Source: Natrialbaceae archaeon AArc-T1-2 (GTDB taxonomy: Archaea; Halobacteriota; Halobacteria; Halobacteriales; Natrialbaceae). Taken from it: a DNA stretch of 64,000 bases. Shown piece after piece: positions 27,227 through 35,965 of the stretch. Numbering within the stretch: the first letter of the stretch is position 1; each line of letters starts with the position of its first letter. The notes beneath the pieces are model-generated. The model saw only the letters and a list, made by a program, of their open reading frames with translations. It had not been told where the DNA came from and did no database searches. The position numbers and the translations under genes were made by a program. The stretch lies in NCBI RefSeq assembly GCF_030273315.1, contig NZ_CP127175.1, positions 1-64,000 of the forward strand, written 5' to 3'.

Positions 27227-28296
27227 TCGGCGTTCGGCAGCGTCGTGGTGTGTTCCTCGTAGACGTCAACGACCTCGACGGTCCCCGAACCGAGCGCGTC
27301 CTCGAGTGCGTCGTACAGCACCTTGGGACCGCCGACCTCGTCGTCGTGGGATAGCTCGAGGACATCACTCGCGACCATGCGCACGCGCTCGATACGTCCG
27401 CTCGCGTTCGCCAGCCGATCGACGAAGCCGTCGACCTCGAGGGTCAGATCCCGGACTGTCCGGAGTTCCTCTTCGGGCTCTGAGCGTTCCTCGTCTAGCT
27501 CGAGGTCCCGATCGAGGCCGCCGAGATGGAAGCTTTCCTCGGCGTACTCGACGCGACAGTACAGCCGCGGTTCCTGGCCGACCTTGCTTCGGCTAATAGT
27601 CTGGTTCTTTATCGCCCGCCAGCAGAGCGTGTCGAGTCGTTTGACGTCATCTGCGGTGAGCTTCGTGTCCTCGGCCCCGTGTTCGTCCACGAGCCCGTGG
27701 AATCGGATGAGCCCGTACTGGATTCGGTGGTCGTCGAGATCGAACCCACCCTGTTCTTTCCCTTCCTGGGTCGCGATTACGCTCGTTAAGCTGTCGTACT
27801 CCTCGTTTTCGTTGACGGCGTGGATCGACTTTCCAGGCGAGAACTGAACGGGTCCGGTGAAGTGATCGGGAAGGTGTTTCGCGTACTCGTCGTCGGTGTC
27901 GACTGACATCGTTGCGCCGAAATAGCGAACGTCAACGCTGTTCTCGAGGAACTCGCCGAAGACGTCCTCGCGGAACTGATCGGCTTCCTCGTCGTCCCCG
28001 AGGTCGTACTCATCGTAGTCGACGGCTTTCAGCCGGTCCTCGAGGAGTTCCCCGCGGGTGTACTGGGTCCCCTCCTCGTTGACGTTCCGGATGTAGACGC
28101 CGTGACCATCGTCGTCGAGCTGGTCACGCAGGTAGCGTTTCAGACGGACGTCGGTGACGATCGCCTGCTGGGTCTGGGGGTCGATCCGGGGTCGGTTCGC
28201 GCCGCTAAGGGGGTTACCGTTCGGGTTCGCGTCAACGGCGTCGTACAGGAAGACGATTTCGGAGCGGTTCTCTACGGTGTCGGATGCGTCTGTCAT
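27223..28296 (-). CDS. cas7: Cas7 (Csh2-type backbone subunit)
   Basis: The 357-aa protein begins with the I-B Cas7 signature NRSEIVFLYDAVDANPNGNPLSGANRPRIDPQTQQAIVTDVRLKRYLRD. It contains VRYFGATMSVD, HFTGPVQFSPGKSIHAVN and LCWRAIKNQTISRSKVGQEPRLYCRVEY, regions that contact crRNA and form the helical backbone. Six or more copies would coat each spacer. One base separates it from cas8b. Confidence 0.96.
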   Translation of the reverse strand: MTDASDTVENRSEIVFLYDAVDANPNGNPLSGANRPRIDPQTQQAIVTDVRLKRYLRDQLDDDGHGVYIRNVNEEGTQYTRGELLEDRLKAVDYDEYDLGDDEEADQFREDVFGEFLENSVDVRYFGATMSVDTDDEYAKHLPDHFTGPVQFSPGKSIHAVNENEEYDSLTSVIATQEGKEQGGFDLDDHRIQYGLIRFHGLVDEHGAEDTKLTADDVKRLDTLCWRAIKNQTISRSKVGQEPRLYCRVEYAEESFHLGGLDRDLELDEERSEPEEELRTVRDLTLEVDGFVDRLANASGRIERVRMVASDVLELSHDDEVGGPKVLYDALEDALGSGTVEVVDVYEEHTTTLPNAE

Positions 28297-28297
28297 C

Positions 28298-30448
28298 TTA
28301 GTGTTCCTCCTTGAGGTCGGGTTGGTCGTCGGACTCTACGTTGTCCCAGTCTGGGTGGTCGTTCATGCCGTAAGTAATCCCGAGCGCGTAGTAGAATCGG
28401 AGATCGTCAGTGTCGATCTCCCACTCGTCAGGATCGGGATCAAGGATCGTCTCCCGGAGTCGATCGACGATGTAGTCCGCCTTGGTTCCGGGATAGGATC
28501 TCCCCTCTTTCTTTTCCTGACGCGTGTAGGTGAGCGTCTTCGCGATCGTCTCCTGGGTCACCTTCTTGATCCGTGAGCGGGTGATCGATTTCACGGGATA
28601 CTGATCGACCAGCGTCGTCGACCGATCTTCGCTGTACTCCTGGTAGCTCCCGATGTCGCCGACGAGTGCGCCGAGCAAGAACGCGCCTCGACGTTCGGCG
28701 GTGACAGACGGCCCGTCGGAATTGGGTGCGAGTGCTGGAGTTTCCTGGATGAACGATTCGAGTTTCGCGTCCGCGGGGTGTCCCCCGTCGGTGGCTAATA
28801 TCTCTGTTACTGTTGGCATCGTATCTACGTCGTCGTAGGTCGGTTCGTACGTGATCGGTTCTTTCTCCGGGTCGGACGTGGTGAGTAACTCGAGGTCGCC
28901 GTCGGCGAGTGCACACAGCTGGGCGAACTGGCTTGCGACCAGAAACGACGGGAACCCGTCGTACTCGTCGTCGGTCTCCTCGCTGCTGATGCGGGAGACG
29001 AACTCCTCGAGCAGTACGTCGACGGCGATCGGTTCGCCGCTCAGGACGTTGACCAGCGCCTGGATACGCGGATCGTCCGCGTCGGCGTCGGTGTCATCTC
29101 GTCCGGCGAACGTCTGGTAGAAGTACCAGCCCGTCGAGACCGCGTGGAGCCGGTTGTCGTCACCCGCGAGCAGTTCCCATTTCTCGTTCGTCGGCATCGG
29201 TGCCGTCCAGTCGTCGCCTTCCTCAGTCGCGAACGCCGAGGCGTTCTCGACCAGTCGATTGTGCGTAAACGCAAGTTGCTTCGGGTAGTGCAACTGGCCG
29301 TTCAGCGTCTCTCCGAAGACGTCATAGCGGGACATCTGGTGGGGCATCACGGCCGAAATGTAGAACCGGAGATAGTCTTCGTCGAACAACTCTTCCCGGT
29401 TCTCGTAGGCCCGCTCGACCGGCGTCAGGTCATCGTCTGTACTGGCGGCATCGTGGAGAACCCGGTATAGATCACGGGCTTTCTCCGGTGTCGGTCGACC
29501 GAAGAAGTACGGCAGGTAGTACACCTTCGCACCAAACGTCCGATACGTACAGGCCTCGACGAACACCCCCGCGTTCATCACCGTCACAGCGGCATCCTCG
29601 GAAATCGGGTGGGATCGCCACGCCTCCTCGATGTCCAGCCCTGGGAACTTCTCGAGTTGCTTGCCGAGGAAGTAGTTCTGTGGGTCTTCCGAGGTCCCCA
29701 CCGTCCGGGACGGCTCTCGCGTGACGAGGTCTGTCGCGTCCCCGGAGGAGTCGTCGGCCTTGTTCTTCGTGACGAGTTTCGAGAGCTTCCGTCGGCGCAT
29801 CGCCTCGAGGAAGACGTCGATCTCGCCGGGCCAGCGGTACTCGCCGTCCGACTCGGTCTTCACCTGGACGGTCAGGAGGGCTGTCGCGGATTCGCCGCCG
29901 AGACTTTTCTTCACACCCTCTTCGATAGTCTCGAGGGCGTCTTCGCTGAGTTCGGCGAGTCGTTCGACGATCCAGCCGTCTTCGTGGGCGTCCGCGGCCT
30001 CCCTTACCACACCGTCGGTAGCCCACTTGGTCAACCGTTCTTTGGCGTAGCGGGCAAGCTTCTCGGGATCGCTGTTGCGGCCGGCCTGGTGGGTAACGCT
30101 GTGGTCGATCCCGCGTGCAGCCGGGTATTTACAATGGCTGACCTGCTGGACCAGCCCTTCGGTATACCGAGTTAACCAGACCGGTCCGAGGTGATCGTCG
30201 GCGAGCCGTGGCTCCGGCCCCGAGATGTCGACGCGGACGACGATCAGGCTGTCGTCCGTGTCGATCAGATCGCCTGCGGCATCGGGCGTCAGGTACGGCG
30301 CGTACTCCCCGCCTCCGGTAGTGGCGAGCGTGTAGAGTTTCCCATAGAGGTACTGTAAGTCCCGAAGCGAGCCGGTCGGGGAGTCCGGCAGCTCCTCGGC
30401 TAACTCCTCGTCGTCGTAGGCGTCGCGAAACGCCTCAGGCGAAAGCAT
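28298..30448 (-). CDS. cas8b: Cas8b (Csh1-type large subunit)
   Basis: The 716-aa protein is placed as the I-B large subunit by length, operon position and haloarchaeal Csh1-like segments (YLYGKLYTLATTGGGEYAPYLTP, GVKKSLGGESATALLTVQVKT, RFYISAVMPHQMSRYDVFGETL, AFLLGALVGDIGSYQEYS). It recognises the PAM and holds Cascade on target DNA. No CRISPR-regulated toxin region separates it from cas6: the two overlap by 14 nt, unlike loci with creTA in this gap. Confidence 0.93.
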   Translation of the reverse strand: MLSPEAFRDAYDDEELAEELPDSPTGSLRDLQYLYGKLYTLATTGGGEYAPYLTPDAAGDLIDTDDSLIVVRVDISGPEPRLADDHLGPVWLTRYTEGLVQQVSHCKYPAARGIDHSVTHQAGRNSDPEKLARYAKERLTKWATDGVVREAADAHEDGWIVERLAELSEDALETIEEGVKKSLGGESATALLTVQVKTESDGEYRWPGEIDVFLEAMRRRKLSKLVTKNKADDSSGDATDLVTREPSRTVGTSEDPQNYFLGKQLEKFPGLDIEEAWRSHPISEDAAVTVMNAGVFVEACTYRTFGAKVYYLPYFFGRPTPEKARDLYRVLHDAASTDDDLTPVERAYENREELFDEDYLRFYISAVMPHQMSRYDVFGETLNGQLHYPKQLAFTHNRLVENASAFATEEGDDWTAPMPTNEKWELLAGDDNRLHAVSTGWYFYQTFAGRDDTDADADDPRIQALVNVLSGEPIAVDVLLEEFVSRISSEETDDEYDGFPSFLVASQFAQLCALADGDLELLTTSDPEKEPITYEPTYDDVDTMPTVTEILATDGGHPADAKLESFIQETPALAPNSDGPSVTAERRGAFLLGALVGDIGSYQEYSEDRSTTLVDQYPVKSITRSRIKKVTQETIAKTLTYTRQEKKEGRSYPGTKADYIVDRLRETILDPDPDEWEIDTDDLRFYYALGITYGMNDHPDWDNVESDDQPDLKEEH

Positions 30449-31250
30449 CCTCTCCCTCGAGTTCGCTTTCCCCCGGCCGGGTTCGGTCCGTGACGTTCAC
30501 GAACCCCAGCCCGAGCGAGTTTCGTTCTCCGAGTCCGACGTCCAGCGCGAGGTTGAGATGCCTACGGTGGTGGTCGTCTCGGACGCTGTATTCGAACCGC
30601 CACTTGCTCAGCACGTAGGTCATCTCCTGGCCTTCGGTCACCGTTACCGGCACGGCAAACGTCTTGATCAACTCATAGCCGTCGAACAGGTCGCCGTCGA
30701 CCTCGCTCGGCCCCGGAAGGTACTCCGGCGCGAACAGCCGGTGTTTCTTGTCGAGGTTCGCCTCGAGTTGCTCCACCAGCGGCTCGGTCGTGTGCTCGGG
30801 TCGCCAGAAGACGGCCGTATCGCCGCCTGGATGACTAATGCCGTACTCCTCGCACTTCCAGGGTGGAATCCGCACCAACAACCCGGTCCCCGTCTCGAGA
30901 ACGCCCCGCGTCCCCGGTTCGCCGACGTCAGGCTCGAGGGAGCTCACGTCCTCGACGCGAAACGGCATCTCGCCGATATTCAGTTCCCGGTTCACGAGCA
31001 AATCCTCGGCGACGTGTGCGAGCAACTCCTCGTCGTGTGAGGCCACGAGCAGCGTTCGCTCGTCATCCTCGCGCATATCCCGGGGCGGAAAAGGATTCGA
31101 CATCACAAATCCTGGTGGATCGTCCGTGTCGTGGATACCATCGTAGCCAGTCCCCTCAAGCGCCCGCCAGATCCGCCCCCGAAGCTTGTGGTGATAGGTA
31201 TCGTCGTAGGCAGCGTCCGCTCGAGCGGACAGATGTGCCATAATACGCAT
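30435..31250 (-). CDS. cas6: Cas6 crRNA-processing endoribonuclease
   Basis: The 271-aa RAMP protein carries the Gly-rich C-terminal loop GLGERNSLGLGFVNV typical of Cas6 and an early His-bearing segment (AYDDTYHHKLRGRIWRAL, about 15-31) near the expected catalytic position. It cleaves the precursor RNA inside each repeat, leaving the 8-nt GTTGAAGC handle. It leads the operon. ATG 31250 is used; ATG 31241 (MAHLSARAD) is equally likely. Confidence 0.93.
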   Translation of the reverse strand: MRIMAHLSARADAAYDDTYHHKLRGRIWRALEGTGYDGIHDTDDPPGFVMSNPFPPRDMREDDERTLLVASHDEELLAHVAEDLLVNRELNIGEMPFRVEDVSSLEPDVGEPGTRGVLETGTGLLVRIPPWKCEEYGISHPGGDTAVFWRPEHTTEPLVEQLEANLDKKHRLFAPEYLPGPSEVDGDLFDGYELIKTFAVPVTVTEGQEMTYVLSKWRFEYSVRDDHHRRHLNLALDVGLGERNSLGLGFVNVTDRTRPGESELEGEDAFA

Positions 31251-31391
31251 TGTTAACCCCCACCATTATCTGCTATCTTCATAATGTCCTGATTGTTCAT
31301 CGGAACATCATAAAGCTACTGCCCTCCCCCACCCCAACAATCGACTCACGGATAGAAGAAAAAAGATGTCTTCATCCTCAAGCAGACGCCC
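31251..31391 (-). promoter_or_regulatory. cas operon promoter region
   Basis: This gap lies upstream of cas6. On the minus strand TTTATGATG (about 31306-31314) lies about 58 nt before the start and CATTATGAAG about 25-30 nt before it; either could serve as TATA box. No strong palindromic operator is visible. Confidence 0.4.
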
Positions 31392-31751
31392 ATGACCAAC
31401 CACGATCCTGACGCCCAATCACGCAAAACAACAGCCTGCCCGGTCTGTGGAACCGATGACACGACCCTCGAGCACCCCGACACTACCGACGACGTCTTCG
31501 TCTGGAAGTGCACCGCGTGCGACCCGCTCGTCGAAGAACACCCTGACAGCGACGAGCTAGTCGCCCCGCCGGAGTCACGACTGCGGGCCGGCGGGCTACT
31601 CCTCCTCCTCGAGATCCCCGTCGGCACCGCTCGTCTGGATCCGTCAGGAATTCGATTCGGAAAGCTGCAGTCACAGTCCAAGAGGGGGATGGGGAATGTG
31701 AATGGGTATGGGAGGCACTCCCCAATCCCGAATATAACCTTGCCAGTCTAA
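31392..31751 (+). CDS. small zinc-ribbon protein, possibly degraded C-terminus
   Basis: The first about 60 residues form a two-knuckle zinc ribbon: TACPVCGTDDTTLEHPD and FVWKCTACDPLVEEHPDSDEL. After that the sequence loses family character (LRAGGLLLLLEIPVGTARL...), and the tail from about residue 65 may be a frameshifted or random end. It stands alone, divergent from the cas operon. Single zinc ribbons of this size are common in haloarchaea and usually have unknown partners. Confidence 0.4.
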   Translation: MTNHDPDAQSRKTTACPVCGTDDTTLEHPDTTDDVFVWKCTACDPLVEEHPDSDELVAPPESRLRAGGLLLLLEIPVGTARLDPSGIRFGKLQSQSKRGMGNVNGYGRHSPIPNITLPV

Positions 31752-32356
31752 TACCTTCACAGAAATAACAAGTTTTGCGCGAAGAGGTATTCACTCCAGA
31801 CATGAAGAGGGGGAGGAAGACGAAATCCCTTCGCCACCCGGGAAGCGACGAAGGCGATCCCATGGGAAGGTGCATCCGCGATCCGGGAGCATACCCACCC
31901 GAGGCAGTTCGGGTCGAACCGCGGAACGTTCTCCCCACAGTGAGAAGCTTCTGGTTGAACCTATACCTGACGGAGACGGTGAAACAAGGCAGGTAGTTGT
32001 GAGATCGCGGCTCTCTGCGTGAGTGATACAGAGCGGGTCTCTTGTGTTCTGGTTCCGACTGGAGTCCGACGTATTCGTCCCTAGATCACTGGGCGAATAC
32101 GATACGAGTACACAATTGCATCGCGGGGATTCCCACGCAACGGAGGGGCGATACCTTCGTTATCGAGGAGGCGATTTTCGAGGTCACGAACGCGAGCACC
32201 GACGGTTGGGTGAGCTCACCGACGAGGATGCCCGCACAGAGGGATCGTCGAACCTCGAGGCGTACAAAGCGCCGCATCGAAGCGACACACGACACCGAGC
32301 GGGACGACGAGAGCGAGACGGTGTGACACGAGTTCGAGCACTCCTATAACCTGTCG
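31752..32356. other. about 600 nt with no supportable gene
   Basis: Short overlapping open frames exist on both strands, but none shows a coherent fold, a likely start with promoter, or a family I know. It looks like decayed sequence between the zinc-ribbon gene and the MITE-like element at 32357. Confidence 0.4.
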
Positions 32357-32472
32357 TGTTGAAGAGCGCTCTCTGAGAGCGAATTCACGAAACTGAATTA
32401 AGGATCAGCACCAAGAAGCCATGAACGACTCTGTCTGAGGAAGTGGCTGGACTCAAACGCCGCTCTTCAACA
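32357..32472. mobile_element. MITE-like element, 116 bp with 12-bp inverted ends
   Basis: TGTTGAAGAGCG (32357-32368) and its exact complement (32461-32472) bound a 116-bp segment with no coding content. Its right end forms the last codons of the truncated hicA, so insertion probably removed that gene's 3' part. I see no target duplication. Confidence 0.45.
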
Positions 32473-32650
32473 GAGCACTTGTCTTGAGTTCGTTGTGTAG
32501 CGGAACGGTCACACGTCGTTGATCGTCCGGGTTCGTCGGATGGCGATAGTACAGTTGTGCATGATCTCCTGTCGTTCGTCGCCATTCGAACCCACCAACG
32601 TTGACAAGTACTTTGACGACCTCTCGTCCGGAGCACGTCCGTCGTCCCAT
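32453..32650 (-). CDS. hicA: HicA-type mRNA interferase, C-terminus replaced
   Basis: The 65-aa protein begins as a standard HicA: SGREVVKVLVNVGGFEWRRT with GDHAQLYYRHPTNPDDQRRVTVPLHNELKT, including the active-site His in GDH. HicA proteins have about 80 residues and end in a further helix; here the sequence turns into SALLKSGV and stops, because the MITE-like element begins at 32472. The dsRBD-like fold therefore lacks its last helix, so the toxin may be inactive. It lies 2 nt after hicB. Confidence 0.75.
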   Translation of the reverse strand: MGRRTCSGREVVKVLVNVGGFEWRRTTGDHAQLYYRHPTNPDDQRRVTVPLHNELKTSALLKSGV

Positions 32651-32652
32651 CC

Positions 32653-32922
32653 CTACTTCAGCGTATCTGGCAGCTCCTGGTCACCAGTTGTGTTCGACTC
32701 GGGATCGATACCGAACTCTCGAAGCTCCTCGTCGGTTGGCTCACCTCCAATTTCATCGTTATGAAGCGCAACAGCCTCGTCGAGGTTCTCGAGCGCTGCT
32801 CTTCGTGACTGTCCCTGCGTCGTGACACCGGTATCAATGTCTTTAGCGATCCACCAGTCACCTTCACGCCACAGATGGATTTCATCCTCGTGAGCGTTTC
32901 CGCCGTTTACAGAGCTAGCCAT
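32653..32922 (-). CDS. hicB: HicB-type antitoxin
   Basis: The 89-aa protein has the HicB partial RNase H-like fold: EIHLWREGDWWIAKDIDTGVTTQGQSRRAALENLDEAVALHNDEIG. It would bind and silence HicA and repress the operon. I chose the ATG at 32922 (MASSVNGGN); the longer open frame to 33075 is translated repeat A. The order hicB-hicA on the minus strand is common in archaea. Confidence 0.85.
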   Translation of the reverse strand: MASSVNGGNAHEDEIHLWREGDWWIAKDIDTGVTTQGQSRRAALENLDEAVALHNDEIGGEPTDEELREFGIDPESNTTGDQELPDTLK

Positions 32923-32999
32923 CCTACTGTGCGCAGGTTGTCCGACAAGCAGTATAAACATTCGGCCGGGAGGGAACTCGAATCGAGAGATATCCCAGA

Positions 33000-33143
33000 G
33001 ACACCTGTCGTCTCCAGACGTTCCGTCGAACCCTGTCCGTCGTACTGACCACCGACGACCACTCGAGGAGGACACCCGAAGCTACCCAACCCTGCACCCA
33101 CCCGCGGTCGTGAGATGGATTCGTTCGTTCCCTGAGATGTTCG
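33000..33143. repeat. boundary repeat, copy A
   Basis: About 144 nt match copy B at 34198-34340 at roughly 90% by eye, in direct orientation. Copy A lies just upstream of the hicBA pair. It starts GACACCTGTCGTCTCCAGAC and ends near ...CTGAGATGTTCG. Confidence 0.85.
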
Positions 33144-33179
33144 ACCTCTCGTCTCACCTCGAGTGGAGTCCGCTGTTGT

Positions 33180-33282
33180 ACCTCGAGTCGAGGTCGTGGT
33201 TTCTCCCGGAATTTCGACGTCCGCCGGGAAGACGAGGCGGCGTTCGGTGTACTCGAGACCGTTCTTTCGTTCGGTGCGTTAC
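33180..33282 (-). pseudogene. duplicated C-terminal scrap of the coiled-coil gene
   Basis: The minus strand reads RTERKNGLEYTERRLVFPA and then DVEIPGETTTSTRG, against RTERKNGLEYTERRIVLPA and DVDIPGETTGSTDQ at the C-terminus of the gene at 34413-35333. A stop precedes it and no start exists. With repeat A it forms a second copy of the same gene boundary. Confidence 0.8.
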
Positions 33283-33307
33283 TATCGTTCGCCTCGCGAG
33301 TCGAATA

Positions 33308-33817
33308 TCAAAATTCCTCAAAAAGAGCATCCTCATCGGCAGCCGAAAACCGATACCCATCGGAACGGCGGAGTTCGTCGCGTATCGCCGCGAGTTCGTC
33401 GGCAGTTTCGATCGCGTCGACCCGGATTGCTGCTTTCAGAAACAGTGTGAGGTCCCAGATCGGTATCCCTCGCTGTTGACCGATCGTCCCGACGTGAGCG
33501 TCATCAGTAACGAGTCGACGATTCCGTTCGGCTGCGATCGCGAGACACTGCGCATCGGTCATCGACAGCGCATGATCCTGAACGTCTTCGGCCAATTGCA
33601 GTTCCGGCTGTGTCGGGGTGAGGATAGTCAGCCAGCCACCGTTGTAGGATTTCACCTCGTCGATACGGGTGACGAACTCGTACCCGACCGCTTTTGCACG
33701 GTTGAGCTCAGAAATAACTGCTGTCGGCGTTCCAATCGCGTCAAACACCTCCGGTAGCAACTGTAGTTGATCGATCTTTGCCAGCGCGCTCAACACGTTG
33801 TTGTCGACGACCGTCAT
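33308..33817 (-). CDS. PIN-like toxin (DUF3368-type)
   Basis: The 169-aa protein opens with VVDNNVLSALAKIDQLQLLPEVF. It carries the PIN acidic residues in VVDNN (Asp 4 or 5), a conserved Glu in AVISELNRA, MTDAQCLAIAAERN and RRLVTDDAHVG, and a helical tail. PIN toxins cut tRNA or mRNA with a metal at these acids. It follows the UPF0175 gene by 15 nt, the standard pairing for this PIN subgroup. Complete and apparently functional. Confidence 0.8.
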   Translation of the reverse strand: MTVVDNNVLSALAKIDQLQLLPEVFDAIGTPTAVISELNRAKAVGYEFVTRIDEVKSYNGGWLTILTPTQPELQLAEDVQDHALSMTDAQCLAIAAERNRRLVTDDAHVGTIGQQRGIPIWDLTLFLKAAIRVDAIETADELAAIRDELRRSDGYRFSAADEDALFEEF

Positions 33818-33832
33818 CAGTACGTCATCCTC

Positions 33833-34129
33833 TCACCCATCGAACTCGTCGAGTTCACGTTCCCGGTCAGCAGCATCCAGAAACCCGGCGGTCCGACTAA
33901 TCCCGCGGTCAGCGAGTTCGTCCTTGAAACTCTCGGCCGACATCCCTGCCAATTCGGCACCACGGTTTAGGCTGACAGCACCCGTTCGGTACTTTTCGAT
34001 CGCAAGCGACGTCCGCAGTTCCGGCCGTCGTCGTAACAGTTCACGCACCGCCTCCTCGAGGACGTCATCGGCGTCCTCGTAGCCGCCAACGGCCGCAATC
34101 GTTTCGACGTCGTTCGCGAAGGTCGTCAT
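33833..34129 (-). CDS. UPF0175-family antitoxin
   Basis: The 98-aa protein reads AVGGYEDADDVLEEAVRELLRRRPELRTSLAIEKYRTGAVSLNRGAELAGMSAESFKDELADRGISR. This is the UPF0175 pattern, an HTH-type antitoxin that pairs with DUF3368/PIN toxins. ATG 34129 (MTTFANDVE) is chosen; the longer open frame to 34273 runs through repeat B and has no family support. Confidence 0.85.
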   Translation of the reverse strand: MTTFANDVETIAAVGGYEDADDVLEEAVRELLRRRPELRTSLAIEKYRTGAVSLNRGAELAGMSAESFKDELADRGISRTAGFLDAADRERELDEFDG

Positions 34130-34197
34130 TAGTCCGTGGTACGGCTGAATCAGTGATAAACACTGGGGCGCATCGATTTCGTCCGGGACCAACCGGG

Positions 34198-34340
34198 GAC
34201 ACCTGTCGTCTCCAGACCCTTCTTCGAACCCCGTCCGCCGTGCTGACCACCGACGACCACTCGAGGGAGACACCCACAGCTACCCGACCCTGCACCACCC
34301 GCGGTCGTGAGATGGATTCGTTCGGTCCCTGAGACGTTCG
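34198..34340. repeat. boundary repeat, copy B
   Basis: Direct repeat of copy A (33000-33143). It lies between the stop of the coiled-coil gene (34413) and the UPF0175/PIN pair, so each TA pair is preceded by one copy. Confidence 0.85.
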
Positions 34341-34412
34341 GGCTCTCTCGAGGTCGCTGTCTCCCCCCTGTCCCCGGTTATCCGAGGACGTCAGCTGTCA
34401 CCGGCACTCCCG

Positions 34413-35333
34413 TCACTGGTCTGTGGATCCCGTTGTCTCCCCAGGGATATCCACATCCGCCGGCAGGACGATCCGGCGTTCGGTGTACTCGAGGCCGTTC
34501 TTTCGCTCGGTACGCCTTCTGATGGCGAGGCGGTTCCTCGAGAGATCGAGCAACGGATCGATCATCCGCGAGACCAGCTTCTTCGCGTAGGCGTCACTGA
34601 TGCCGGGTTCCTGTCTGCGGATCCAGTGTTTGAGATCGCTGGCCGTGACGTACGCCTTGATCCCAGCGCCGCCAGGTTCCCAGGGATCGTCGCCGACGCT
34701 CGCGTCCGTCCGTGCCTTCCAGAGTTTCGCGGCCAGTCTCGTCGGCAGGGCACTGGTCGTCGACCGAAGCATCTCCTCGTCCATCCGGGCCAGTTGCTGG
34801 ATCGGCAGCAGGTCGCCGTAGGCGAGGGTCACCTCACCACCGCGTGCGAGTGGGTCGGCCTGCTCGGGCAGGCGATAATAGGTGTGGCCGTCGGCTTTCG
34901 TGATCCGCTCGAGTGTGCCCCCGGCGACCTCGAGTTCGGTTTCGTCGACGGTGTCGGCCCGGAGATGCGCCCCCTTCTCGAGTTCGCGGGCCTGGAGCTC
35001 GCGGACGCGGTCGTTGGTCGCCTCGAGCTTTCGCTCGTGGGCCTCGAGGCGCGCCTCGATCCGGGCGTCTCTCGTCTCGAGATCGTCCTCTACGTCCTCG
35101 ACGTGTGCCTCGAGGTCCGCGACGCGTGCGTCCAGGCGTTCGTTTTCGGCCGTGGTCTCCTCGAGGTCGGCCTCGAGGGCCGCGATCCGCTCGTCTTTCG
35201 CCGCGAGCTCGGCCTCGAGGTCGTCGATATGGGACTCGAGAGCGGTCAGGCGGGCCTCGAGGTCTCTCGTCGGGTCCCGGCTCTGGCGCTCGAGCGCCGT
35301 CGCGCCGTCAGTTCCCATCGTCTGCACCCCCAT
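34413..35333 (-). CDS. coiled-coil protein with C-terminal DNA-binding-like domain
   Basis: The protein (306 aa from ATG 35333; ATG 35318 is equally likely) has a long heptad coiled coil at about 20-130 (ALESHIDDLEAELAAKDERIAALEADLEETTAENERL...). A globular C-terminus of about 150 residues follows (VTLAYGDLLPIQQLARMDEE, GIKAYVTASDLKHWIRRQEPG, ISDAYAKKLVSRMIDPLLDL, TERKNGLEYTERRIVL), which reads as a wHTH-type domain. The start overlaps the end of the gene at 35308. I know this pair only as conserved haloarchaeal accessory genes; partition or regulation is a guess. Its 3' end has been duplicated at 33180-33282. Confidence 0.65.
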   Translation of the reverse strand: MGVQTMGTDGATALERQSRDPTRDLEARLTALESHIDDLEAELAAKDERIAALEADLEETTAENERLDARVADLEAHVEDVEDDLETRDARIEARLEAHERKLEATNDRVRELQARELEKGAHLRADTVDETELEVAGGTLERITKADGHTYYRLPEQADPLARGGEVTLAYGDLLPIQQLARMDEEMLRSTTSALPTRLAAKLWKARTDASVGDDPWEPGGAGIKAYVTASDLKHWIRRQEPGISDAYAKKLVSRMIDPLLDLSRNRLAIRRRTERKNGLEYTERRIVLPADVDIPGETTGSTDQ

Positions 35334-35730
35334 CGGCTCCGAGTTCGTCCGTACACCCGTCTCGATCGTCCGTACACCCGTCTCGAGACGCGACCACTCC
35401 CGGCTTCGGGCCGAGCCACGACGTCGACGCGACGCCTCGAGCCCGGACCATCCCATCGTCGTCCGACAGCGCCCGGCGTGCACACTCGACTTCCGCACGG
35501 ATCTCCCGGCAATGGCGCGTGAACTCGCGGCGCTCGTCGTCACTTCGGCTGGCGCTCTCGAGGAGAGCGGCCGCGAGGCGGTCGATGGCCTCGAGGCGGG
35601 CTTCGTCGGTGAGGGCGTTCGGGTCTGGTATGTGGTGGTCGGATGTGTGGTGGTCAGTCGTCTGGTCGTCGGTCGTTGCTTCGCGCGGTCGGTCGGGGTT
35701 TTTATGTCCCCGTGAATCCTCGTTCGACAT
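35308..35730 (-). CDS. small acidic/basic accessory protein upstream of coiled-coil gene
   Basis: The 140-aa protein has a His/Asp-rich disordered start (TTDDQTTDHHTSDHHIPDPN), a helical middle (LTDEARLEAIDRLAAALLESASRSDDERREFTRHCREIRAEVECARRAL) and a tail with the near-duplicated motif SRDGCTDDRDGCTDE. No named family is recognised. It overlaps the coiled-coil gene by at least 11 nt, so the two are coupled. Confidence 0.5.
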   Translation of the reverse strand: MSNEDSRGHKNPDRPREATTDDQTTDHHTSDHHIPDPNALTDEARLEAIDRLAAALLESASRSDDERREFTRHCREIRAEVECARRALSDDDGMVRARGVASTSWLGPKPGVVASRDGCTDDRDGCTDELGADGGADDGN

Positions 35731-35965
35731 GGCTTCCGTAGGGCGGATACGGGAGCTACTCGCGGACTCGGTGGGGCAAACACCGGTCCGCTATTCTGTG
35801 ACTCAGCGCTTCAGAGAGCCACGTATAGCTTCCGTACTGAAGAACATACTCTCTATTGACATAAGTCTTGACAACGTTCGTCGATAGGAAAAAACAACGT
35901 TCGTATACAGTCCTTGGACAGATAGTGCTGACTTTTCTGTACCGCTGGCGCGAACTCACAAACAG

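Noticed and set aside
30435-31391. CreTA-type module in the cas operon
   Set aside because: cas6 and cas8b overlap, leaving no room, and no repeat-like sequence lies upstream of cas6. The only repeat-like orphan found is at 1605.
31775-31996. 73-aa plus-strand frame after the zinc-ribbon gene
   Set aside because: It has no recognisable fold, promoter or family, and equal open frames exist on the other strand.
34626-35887. Long plus-strand frames over the coiled-coil gene
   Set aside because: They mirror the heptad-coding strand and have low-complexity Arg/Ser/Val content without any fold.
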